NCBI GenBank assembly: GCA_039619475.1
Contig: CM077116.1
Coordinates: forward strand, 278,767,258 to 278,831,257
Source of the DNA: Icerya purchasi
Taxonomy: Eukaryota > Arthropoda > Insecta > Hemiptera > Monophlebidae
Direction: 5' to 3'
DNA: 64,000 nucleotides
The translations under genes and the position numbers were made by a program. This document shows positions 43,101 to 55,000 of this stretch, piece by piece. Each line of letters opens with the position of its first letter. Positions within the stretch are counted from its first letter, which is position 1. The notes beneath the pieces are model-generated. The model saw nothing but the letters and a program-made list of their open reading frames with translations, made no database searches and was not told the DNA's origin.

Positions 43101-45981
43101 CTTTGATCTTTATTACTCAGAAATGTTTGTTTTCAGAGAAAACCATTAAAAATAAGGGTAGCAAGATGGTCTGATTACTATAATTCTAGACATTTATTTT
43201 TAAAATATATTATCGAATCAGGTTTGGTATGACAAAAAAGATTCGATTTAATTTTATCAGAAAATCATTTCTGTATTATTAAGTAGATCTTGAAGAGCCG
43301 ATTTCTGCAGACAATTGAATCGTTTGTACGAAACTGAGTGGTAGAATTGCTTTCATAACTTTCGATTAATTCTTTATAATCGTTAAATATATATGTATAA
43401 AACGGAATGCTATTATTTTTATTTGTTTTTAATTTTTGTCCGTATCTTAAATGATTTTTAATTAATTGTGTTGTACTAGTACGATTGGCTACGATGCCAT
43501 GTAACACAGCAGCGGGAATTTTTGTTTAAATCATTACGCAGATCTGTTCAAGAAGTTCCATTTACCGAGCTTGAACAATAAGCTGTGAGGAAAACTTTTA
43601 TTATTACGTCCGAATTAGTTGGAGCGCAGCAAATATGTTTTTCGTGGAATATTTGTTTCGGTTTCTTACGTTTCTGAAAACTTTTGCTGGTGCACAATGA
43701 TCCGCTGAACCAACTGACTGTCTTTGAATCATTTAAATTAGCATTGTCAATATCACCACTATCTGTGCCCTCACCGCAATCTAATGCATATTCCGTTGCC
43801 TTTCTTCCCTTGGAATGGGCAAAAGAAGGGCATAGTGAACATACTTGCACGCGCACTATACATGCGTACAAATAATAATGAATCGTTGACGTATGCATCG
43901 GACCAAAGTACCGCCTTATAAACACAGGCACGGAAACAAAACAAACACGAGTAGCGCCAGGATACAGATCGAATTAGATCATAACAATAAGTAAATGGAT
44001 AACAACGTGAAAGCACAAACTGTGTCCAGAGAAGCTAGAAAAGAATAAGCCATCAAATGATGGAAATTTTCAATAAGTGCATACAAATCCAATATTATGC
44101 GTGGATAAGTAGACATGTCGAATATTATACTACTATCTAATATTTAAACTCATTCAAATTAGAAAATTCTGGAATTTTAGATTTCACTGCTACGGACTAA
44201 TCTAAAATTAAAGAATAAGTCAATTTTTTTTTTTTTTTTTTTTTTCAATTTCAAAATATTTACAATCTTGACTAATTAATTCAAGCGACGTGATTTCATA
44301 ACGATGTTACTGCTACAGTGGATAATAGAGTACTCTATTTTGAGATAAATTTAAGCGTATTTATTTGTAATACATCTAATTAAGTGAGATTATGAGTAAC
44401 TTATAATTTATTCACTAGGCATTTAGGCATTAAAATGAAAAATCAACGTAAACTAACTTACTGGGATTTGCTAAATTTTCCGAATTGATAATCCGAACAT
44501 AATAATCATTGCAAGTTACCACGATCCGATCACCGGTACTTGAGAAAAATGAGCTGGTTAATCCCTTGTTCGGACTTTTAGCCGATAATTTTTCACCGAA
44601 AGTAATCTTACTAAGGGGATCTGGTTTTTTTGTACTAGTATTCCGTATATCCCATATACTGACTTCTCTATAATGAACAGTGGAGGAAAAAAGGAAACAT
44701 TAGTAGATTTTCCAAAAAAAAAAATTATTTACATGTAAAAATCTATAAAAAATGATAACTGTTATTAAGCAATGCATAGTTCTGCAGTACCCATAAGACG
44801 CTGACAGTTGAGTAAGTACAAAATTACGTAAATCTGAAAGAAAAAAAAATTATAAAAATTAAATCCCGTTCAATTTTCATTGATTAATCGAAGAATGTAA
44901 TCTTTTTATAAGAAGTTTTCAACGATGATTTTTACAAATGTCACTGGTGTTTCCTTATTTTTATAATAAATAATAACACGCTAAAGTAGCAAACAGTGTA
45001 CGCTGCGCAAGGAATTCCGATTTTTAAACTCTCACACTTACAAAGTGCATAGAATATGCAATAATACCATTTACTATTACCACCAGAACATTACAAAAAT
45101 TGGTCCCAAAGTAATTTATAACTAATAGCAAATAAACGTCATTTATGTTTTTTATTGTTTGCAATAGCCATCGCTCGCGCAAATCTTCGCATAGATAAAA
45201 TATGTATAATAATAATACTCTCTCTCACAGCCAAAAAAAAAAAACTTTTTTTTTCATATTCTATTTACTTTTTCCCGTTATCAATAATATTCCGTTGAAA
45301 TTTGACGTCATTCTGATCAGTGGTTCTTTTTTTATAGCGTTTTGAAACTTGAACTTTAATTATAATCACCCTGTATATCTTACCAGTCGTCACGTTCGAT
45401 TCCGAGTGTCGAGACTATCTATTTATTTGTACAATCTAGGTGTACCGAATAGGTAGCGTTCATAGTAATTGCTACATGCAGCGCTAGTGTACACATAAGA
45501 CTACATTCGGAACTAATTGTAGCCGTTTGAAGTCGTATCATAAATGCAGTCCTGTGTGTGTCTACTGCATACTAACTAGTGCGCATATGACGGATAGATG
45601 GAGATTGACCATTGCCTTCTGCGTGATTTAGTTATTACTTGTAATTTAATTTTTTGTAATAATTTCTGTCGTCGCCCGGGCTAGAACTCGAGACTTCCGT
45701 AATAGAAGGCAAGCACTCTGGCAACTAGGCTATGGCAATTATATATATATATATACCGGATACGGCAGCATAACTTTCTTTTTTAAAATGCGCCACTTTT
45801 TTTCTAGTAAATTTTTTAAAGAAATAATAACAGAAAATCGAAATAAAACTGCAAGGGAAGAAGCATACATATTGCCAATGGGATCTAGAGTATGTTATTT
45901 CGATTTTCTGTTATATTTTTTTAAAAATTCAGTAGAAAAAAAGTCGCGCATTTTAAAAAAGGAAGTTATGCTGCCGTACTC

Positions 45982-46022
<41 letters not shown>

Positions 46023-49000
46023 GCCATAGCCTAGTTGCCAGAGTGCTTGCCTTCTATTACGGAAGTCTCGAGTTCTAGCCCGGGCGACGACAGAAATTAT
46101 TACAAAAAATTAAATTACAAGTAATAACTAAATCACGCAGAAGGCAATGGTCAATCTCCATCTATCCGCCATATGCGCACTAGTTAGTATGCAGTAGACA
46201 CACACAGGACTGCATTTATGATACGACTTCAAACGGCTACAATTAGTTCCGAATGTAGTATTATATGTACACTAGCGCTGCATGTAGCAATTACTATGAA
46301 CGCTACCTATTCGGTACACCTAGATTGTACAAATAAATAGATAGTTTCGACACTCGGAATCGAACGTAACGACTGGTAAGATATACAGGGTGATTATAAT
46401 TAAAATTAAAATTTCAAAACGCTATAAAAAAAGAACCACTGATCAGAATGACGTCTAATTTGAACGGAATATTATTGACAACGGGGGAAAGCAAATAGAA
46501 TATGAAGTTGTTTTTTTTTTTTTTTTTTGGCTCGTCAATTAGGGACTTTACTCAGAAACAATTGGCGCTGTAAGCATTGTAATTTAAAAGGGTTCGACTA
46601 CAAATGTCAGATGAATCGTAAAATAACGGCTAAGGTATAAGTTAAACGTTAAACCAACTGTACTGTTCAGTGTGTATTGCTGTACAGATGTGATACTGTT
46701 AATTATGTAAGCCCATCCACCACGACAAGGTCATATCACATCGGATGGGAAAAATCGGGTTTTAATTGTCCTGAGGCCAAAAATCACATAAAAAGCATCA
46801 ATCAAATCGATGTTTAAATTTCGTGAGACTAGCGCAAAACATGTTCATTATGCTGGCCACCGTTTTCTGCAAACTAATTGAAATCAAGAAACAGCATGTT
46901 CCACGGCTGATCGAAATGTCTCCGGGGTCACGTTCAGAAGTTCAGCTAAGCTTGCAATCGAAGCACTGAACACAACGTCTTTCAGATAGCCCCACAGCCA
47001 GAAGTTACACGGATTAAGATCAGGTGATCGGGACGGCCAGGCTGTAGGGAAATGACGGCTGACAATTTTTATGCGGGTTTTGGCCTCAGGACAATTAAAA
47101 CCCGATTTGTCCTATCCGATATGATATGACCTTGCCGTGGTGGATGGGCTTACATAATTAACAGTATCACACCTGTACAGCCATGCACACTGAACAGTAC
47201 AGTTGGTTTAACGTTTAACTTACACCTTAGCTGTTGTCTTACGATTCATTTGACATTTGTAGTCGAATCCTTTTGAATTACGATGCTTACAGCGCCAACT
47301 GTTTCTGAGTAAGGTACCTGATTGACGAGCCAAAAAAAAAAAACTTTTTTTTCGTATGCCATTCGCTTTTCCCCTTTGTTAATAATATTCCGCTCAGCTT
47401 GGACGTCATTCTGATCAGTGGTTCTTTTTTTATAGCGTTTTGAAACTTGAACTTTAATTACAATCACCCTGTATATTGTCATGATACTCTGTGTCGTAAC
47501 GTAAATAAAATTTTGGTCGTGACTTCTTGGATTCTGGCTTTACTATGCCGTGGGAAATGAAAATCGTAAACGGAAATTTCTATTTTGATTTTATTACTTT
47601 TAGATCTCTGCACTCGGGTAGCCCGGCTATAAGCGACGTAATTTTGCGAAATTACGCATATTAAGGGAATAAATATGAAAGCGTGCGTGATGATGTATCG
47701 GTGCGACTGGTCAAGCAGGATCGACGGCTGATCTACTACCAGGGTTTCGGTACATCGGTGAATAAATCGAGTTATCTAATCTCGAATCAACTCTATTGCC
47801 CGTTATTTTAGTATCTAATACTCGTCAAATAATTTTAAATAGTTTTTTCTGTTGTCGTTTATCCGTGTCAGGTGCATCGATCACCTGATCTAAGGACCGA
47901 ATTTCTTCTAGTCGCCGAACAATTACGCGTAAACCAATCGTGTGCGAATATATGTCTTATTGAGTAAACAATTCGGTTTATTCGTGTTTGTTACGCGACT
48001 CACAACGCTAGCCACTAGGCGAGGTTAATAACTGGGAGGACGCCGTGAGATAGCTATTATTTTTAGCTTTAGTGGTTTCTTCTCATCGTGGTAACTGTAT
48101 ACTGTCCTTTCCTTGACATAAAAGCGCGATACTAGAAAACGTTAGAGAAGCCGGATTTGCGAACTGTCAGTACTGAGATTATAACAATATATGTACATTA
48201 TATATATTAATTACAACGTAATTCTTAGGCTACCCCCCATTCGAAAAAATGTCCCAATTTTATGTAACGCTAAATGTCCCAAAAAAATGTCCCAATTTTA
48301 TGTAACGTTTGTTATATTTTGTAGGATTTTTGTTATTGTTATTTAAAAAATGTCACAATTTTATGTAATGAAATATGTAACGAAAAATGTAACGAAAAAA
48401 TGTCTTAATTTTTTATAACGGAAGTTAAATGTTAGGATAGGGATTTTTGTGGTTATGTTATTTTTTGTGTGTGTTGATGCCAGTAAGAATTACGTTGTAA
48501 ATTTTGATCATTTTATACAAAGTATAGAAGAAAAAGAGACAGAAATGAAAGCAAGAGGGGTCAAGGGGCGCAGCCCCTTGCGAGGCCAAAGTGGCCGAGT
48601 TATTATATATATATATATATGTATGTGTGTGTGAACAATATCTCATTAGCTTATCCAACTATAATTAGATTTCGAAACAATTTCAACTCAAAATTTAAAG
48701 AGGAAATCTTCATAAAAGAATATCACAGAATTCAAAAAATAAAAAATAAATAAAAGATAAAATATAATTGTAAAATTTTTTATGACACATTTCTATACAT
48801 TATTTAAAATTTAAAATATATATTTAAATAAATGAAAATGGATTTAGAGGTTTTATTAAAATATGGTAATTATTCCATATTCAATAGATTATATAAGAAT
48901 AACCATACGCTTTTAACAAAAATTTAAAACAGATTATTACAACTATTATAGAAATAAAATTAAATACGCTCACCCGGAACTAGAAGAAGTCATAAAACAA

Positions 49001-52000
49001 TAATCGTGAACGGGATGAGACTGCACTGTACGAACCGATTTGTCGTGACATTTAAATCTACAATGAACCGTATTTTCACGTAAATCTATAACTGATACTT
49101 CTCCGTTTCCTTGAAAATAAAGAGAAACATTTCATAAAGTTATGTTAAGGTCTTTACGCGTTTTCACAAACCTTTGATTTCTAATATTAGAAAAAATACT
49201 AAACTGTTTTTTCAACGTGTATGTTAGTGTAGTAACCAGGTTTCAAAAATCGCCAGCTATTACGGTATTATCGAACCCGCCTACGTATTAAGACTGTCTT
49301 AACGAACTTTTACATTTTTCTTACATATTTAAGAATTCTGCTGATATGATAGAAGTCTGTCGTTGTATAACAATAAATTAAAGATAAACCGAAAGAAGAA
49401 ATCAAAATTAATAATCACCTAAAGTAACTATAAAAGGATAAATTGATAACAAATTCTAACTGGGTAATAGACCATCGAACTAGAAAATAGAAATTAATAC
49501 TTTGGTTTAAACATTAATCGATAATGATTTTAAGGCAAGTTAAATACCGAATGGTTCTTGCAATAAAAGTAGACTTAATAAAACGCACCAACACACTACG
49601 ATGATGGGATGAATGTAAAACTAATTAGCTAACCGACCAGATTCCTTACTGATCAAAAGCTACCGATAACTTACTTCATGGAAAGGAAGAAAGTCTAGAT
49701 GAAGCTAAAACATTTCATTTACACGCTTATTCTAGGAAAAATCTCAGAGGCAACTGGTGCGGAAACAGTGATAATATATTACCTAAAAGATAAAAAATAC
49801 TGATTTTGTTTTATTCCCTCCTAATGTTTGTTCACATTAGAGTGGAACTGGTGTTTTAGATGGTATAATAATAGAATAGAATATCCCAACTAGTTTGTCG
49901 TAAAAGCTTGTTACTGAACAACAGCAGTAATGCTATATATATTTTGTAGATATCCAAGAGCAGCTTTGCAAATTGTGTAAGCAAACCACCATTCGCATTG
50001 AATATTAATATAGACTTTCGGCAATACAAAAATCCTGAATTTCACACTAAAAGTTCTTGTTCGTTTGACGAAACAAAATTTCTGGATTTTACAACAACTG
50101 ACTAAGAAAAATTTTCCATATTAGCTAATTTCCATTCAGTTTAGTACGTAGAAATGAAAATCGGTAATTTCATAATACGGTAAATTTAGATTTTAGACTT
50201 AAGGTCATTATACACGGAATGCGATATTGTATTGTGCCTTACAACGATAAAGTATGCTTCAATTCAAATATCGAAAATAAAATAAATTGTTTCTGTTTCA
50301 AATCGCATTTTTTGTCGCGAAAGAGTTGTAAAAAATATTAGAGCATCATCGTGTAAAAAATTAACACTCAAAAGAGTAAACCTCCTTTTCATTTTGCGTA
50401 CAAAAAAAAAAAAAAAAAGAGTTGCAGCTTATCCAAATGAATTATATTTATATTTATTTGTACGAGCTATTTAAACAGCATTAATTCATTAAACAGTAAT
50501 CTAATAAACAGGATAAGGAAATAGTATAACCAAAAAAACCAACATTCCGTAACCTTTTGTTCAGAAATCAATTATGACATGTATGTGCCTTTTAAGACAG
50601 ACCCGTTTCGCCTTATTGAAAACATGAACTCAGTCTGTGATAACGTCATTAGTGTAGCCCTTTGCATGACGTACGGATTTTACGAAATGACCCATTCATA
50701 AGATATACGAGTATATCCATGTCAAAAAACGCGACCAATAGTGCAGTGACATTTTTAAAGTCTAACATAAAAACGTGGTTTTGCTACTTTATAAATGAAG
50801 AAAAAAAATATAATCATTCATGCTGACAACAAATTAAATAATTTAAAAAATGTTTCTTGGACCTCTACTATAGGAATACTCGGTTCAATATTTTCCTTCA
50901 TTGTAATAACAATACTGCATTCAAAAATATAGAATTATAGGGCCTTATTGCGTCGCGCCGGGCTAAAATTTCTTTACCGCAATAAATCGCTCTCTGCGTG
51001 ACTACCACCATCTATGACTGTGTTACACACTATTTTACCACTGTACTACGCGATGAAATACAGATTTCTGAACGCAGCGATTCTTAGATTCCTTAAAGTT
51101 GAATTTATCTTTAAAAATACCGAAAAATTCTCAGTGTCAAACATCTTATCGTTTTATTCAAAAATCAGTATATTTTTAAATTGTTAGTATCATTGGTACT
51201 GTTTTATTTCATCTATCAATAATGCCGACCAGAATCACAGAAATTTAATAAAAAAAAACATCTTACCTAAAGCTACATATAAGTAATAGTCAAATTCATC
51301 GTGCCACGTAGTATGATAACGTTTCGTTGTTTGAAAAGCTTTGGTCGAAGTAGAAAATACCTAAAATATTAAAGTAAAACACATAAGAAAGTTTACTTCG
51401 AATAAAATAGAATGTATACCGAGATCTCGTATGACTGCTGATTTACTAACGTTACAAACAGAAGCAAGTTTTAAAGTCAATTAGTACATGCGATATCCGT
51501 TCAAACTATGAAATAAAATAATAAAATTGACCTTATCGAACGTTTCCGTATTGATATCGGCACAGCGGACGATTCCTTCATGACTAGTAGAATAAAATTT
51601 GAACGCATCGCGCTTACTAAAACTAACACAAGTTACATTCATAGTATGCGGTCGAAACGACAGACCAGTTTTCGATTTCATATCCAACAAGCCTGCAGAA
51701 ATAAATAAACATAAAAATGTTTAAAAATTTGATACGGTCGAAGATAAATATAATATTTAAGGATCTCTGTTTATTTAACAATTTATTTAATTTACGTTCT
51801 TATAACATTAACAAAAAGTAATCCTATTTCGTATAAATAACCACATCCATTGAATAGCATCGGAATAATAAAGTCGATCGCTAGAAGGATATTTAAAATT
51901 ACAATTATCTAAAATAATTCTCACAATTACTTGTTATTGAAAACCGTAATTTTAAAAATCATCATTTATTAACTTCAAACGATAAAAGGTATTTTCGTCA

Positions 52001-55000
52001 AACAGAGATAATATACACATTTTGTCAGTAAGTAGAATGCAAAAATATTACGTCCGATTTCTTAAAATCAAAAAAAATAACATAACCACAAAAGTCCTAT
52101 TCTAACATTTAACTTTCATTATATAAAATTAAGACATTTTTTCGTTACATTTTTCGCTACATATTTCATTACATAAAATTGTGACATTTTTTAAATAACA
52201 ATAACAAAAATCCTATAAAATATAACAAACGTTACATAAAATTGGGACATTTTTTCGAATGGGGGGGTAGCCTAAGAATTATGTTATAATTAAAAAGAAA
52301 TAATAGTTTTCATAAATTAACTTTTAAATGTAGCTGCATTAGAAAATTTATAAGTACGTTCTGTGGTTCATTTTAGTCAGTCAAACATTATCGAGATTAA
52401 ATATAACACCTGAGGGATTCTATGACCATGAACCATTTTTCACTGGAGACACTGCAAAGGATAAATGAAAAAATTCATCATTATAATGCCACACTCAAAT
52501 TCTGAGCGTCAATTCGTACATTCTAGCGGTTCAGATAGGAAATTATAATATGCAACACGACTACACTTGGAATTGATTGCAATCGTTTGTTATCAATGCA
52601 GTGCCGTGTGTGTCTGCCTACTGCACATTAATTAGCGCGCACACGGTGATATGCATGTTTGCCATTGTCTCGACGTAACTGTTAACGGTTAATTTAATTA
52701 TTTATTTTGTAATTTCTGTCGTCGTCCAGGATCGAACTCAAGACTTTTGTAACGAAAGTCGAGTGCTCTAGCAATTAGGCCATCGCGACGATATGAAAAA
52801 ACTTCAAAATTTCAGTAGTTTTACAGCTCGAAAATAGAAGTCAATCCAAAATCTGAAACGTTACTTTTAAAATCAAACAAAAATGGTCGATAATAAAGTT
52901 AATAGAAAAATAACTTGTGTAATTCGTGTAAACGATTCTTAATTATATGATCGGAAGGAACAAAAATATACTGAAAGTTTGGCTAATAGTTCTGCGAGAC
53001 AAAAAAAATAACGAATGTTCGACTATCAGAAGTTTTTCACTATAAGTGTAACACAACAGAGACTATCATTTGAATGTAACTAATAGCTCCGTAACTAACA
53101 GCGGAAGAGGAAAAAAAGAAGAAATCCGTGATGAGTATCCGAAAATGGTTCGTGAATTCCATAAAATACAACGTGGAACAAAAAAATCCTTAAAACGGAT
53201 AGCTGCGATATTTTTCGAAAGAAATAATATACTCGCTCTAACGCACTATATACTATTGCAAGGTAATTCGCTGAATATCTATATTACAGCAAAACTCTAA
53301 AATTGCAGCTACGCATAAACGCATTCGTATAAATATAAAAATTATTTTTTTAATAACAAACAAAAATTAGTATAAATTTAATTTAATAAATTAAATTTAT
53401 ACTAATTTTTGTTTGTTATTAAAAAATTTATTTATTTTTAATTTATAAATTTTAACAAACCGGTTATGGATTTATCTATATTCATATAATTTCTAATCGA
53501 AAAATCTTCAACCTCACTAACATTTTAATAATTTCACCTTTTAGTACGGCTTTTACGTATTCAAATCCAACATATTAACTAATTTTCTATCATGCTTGAG
53601 AACCACTTCCGATAAATTAAATAAGTGTCCTACGTCTGAAAACGAATACTTTAAGATAATTATGTTGTATTTATGCGATATAATAGGGCCGAAAAATAAC
53701 AATAAATAAATATTAAAAAATTTGCATTACTCAAATAATTCACGCAATAAACGTAGAATAATCTTCTGCTATAAGATAATGGTAGGATACCAGCCAACGA
53801 ACGAAAGGCTTTTTTTTTTTAGAGATATGTAACGGGTACCAAGGATCATGCGAAAAGCAGCATTGCATATTGAGTCAAGTAATTTCAGTAAGGAACCACT
53901 TTCCGAAGAACATATCTGACTTCCGCAATTAATTTTGCTAAGAACCATAACTCTGTAAATATTCAGACGGGATCTCGGTTGACTTTAAGCATGGGGTTTG
54001 AAAGAAACTTAACCACCCCTAAGGATTGACAAGATTTAGCTCTTAACTGAGATGTAAAGGGTTTCCAAGTAGGTTTGGCGTTCATCAAAATGTCAAAGAA
54101 AGTCATTGTTGCTTTACAAGAAACTGTATTATTGTTTAGTTGTAGCGACAGTGAAATCAGAATGAGCCAACCTCTGTGGAACACAATATATTGAGACTTT
54201 TGAAAGGAGAAATCTAGGTCAATTTTTTACTAACCATTGTTACAACCTATTGGTAGTATTTTGCAATATAGACTGAACCAAGGAAGGGCCATTAGATGCT
54301 AAAGATTTATTCGGATCATCTACATATAACCGAGCACTCACTGGTGGCATAATAAAGCCAACAGTGTCGTTTATATAAAGGATAAAGAGGGTATTGGGAC
54401 CCCGTTTGAAATCGATGAGTCCATTCCGGTTTGAATCCTTCGTTCGCTCAGATAATTGAGAATGTATCGCCTCAGTTTACCGTCCACCTCGACCGCTTTT
54501 AATTTCCGAAGCAAGTGTTGCCCCGATACGCAATCGAATTCCTTCTCCAAAGCAAAAAATACTGCACAAAGGCGATGCCGACGATGAAAAGCAAACACAA
54601 TTTGCCTTGAAAGGCTTACTACATAAATGATCAATTGTTGATTTCGAGTTTCAGTGTCCAGCTTGTGTAGGAAATAGGACAGCGTTTGCTTCAAAGAAAT
54701 GCAAAAGTCGCCTATTCACCACCTTTTCCACTGTCTTAGACAAGACAGACAATGATATTGTTTTGTGATTTTAAACTTGGAAAGAATCATTATTCATCTT
54801 TAGGATAGGAATAACGGTTACAACTTTCCAGGCATCAGAATGGACCCCAGAGGCCTTTATATCTCGCTGTAAATATTTTACTGGAATATTTTGGCATAAC
54901 CAAGGAGATACTTTAACACGTACAAATATATCGAATCCTCATCAGGTGCACTGTTCCATGTGTGATACATTAGAATTCCAGTTCAGCTATAGAAAAAGGG

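Larger units (their letters stand above)
45231..46530. repeat. 1.3-kb near-perfect palindrome
   Basis: Two arms of about 615 bp (45231-45846 and 45894-46530) are inverted copies with only scattered differences, around a loop of about 45 bp centred near 45870. From outside in, each arm has about 150 bp of a mariner-type inverted repeat ending at CAGGGTGATTATAA, a TA, a tRNA-derived SINE copy, a (TA)n tract (45741-45755; 45983-46019), and a short terminal-repeat sequence with CGGCAGCATAACTT. It lies in the WDR76-like intron between exons 44462 and 48974 and, if transcribed, would form a long hairpin. Confidence 0.9.

Noticed and set aside
43548..44016. Overlapping minus-strand open frames of 127 and 81 codons in a WDR76-like intron
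   Set aside because: No motif, mutual overlap, and no phase-compatible role between exons 44462 and 38735.
48223..52280. A single 4-kb DNA transposon with about 220-bp inverted ends
   Set aside because: The interval contains three well-phased exons of the host gene, so the inverted repeats are two separate insertions.
52717..52792. Possible tRNA gene
   Set aside because: A and B boxes are present, but the acceptor and T stems do not pair properly, and the sequence is the head of a repeated SINE.
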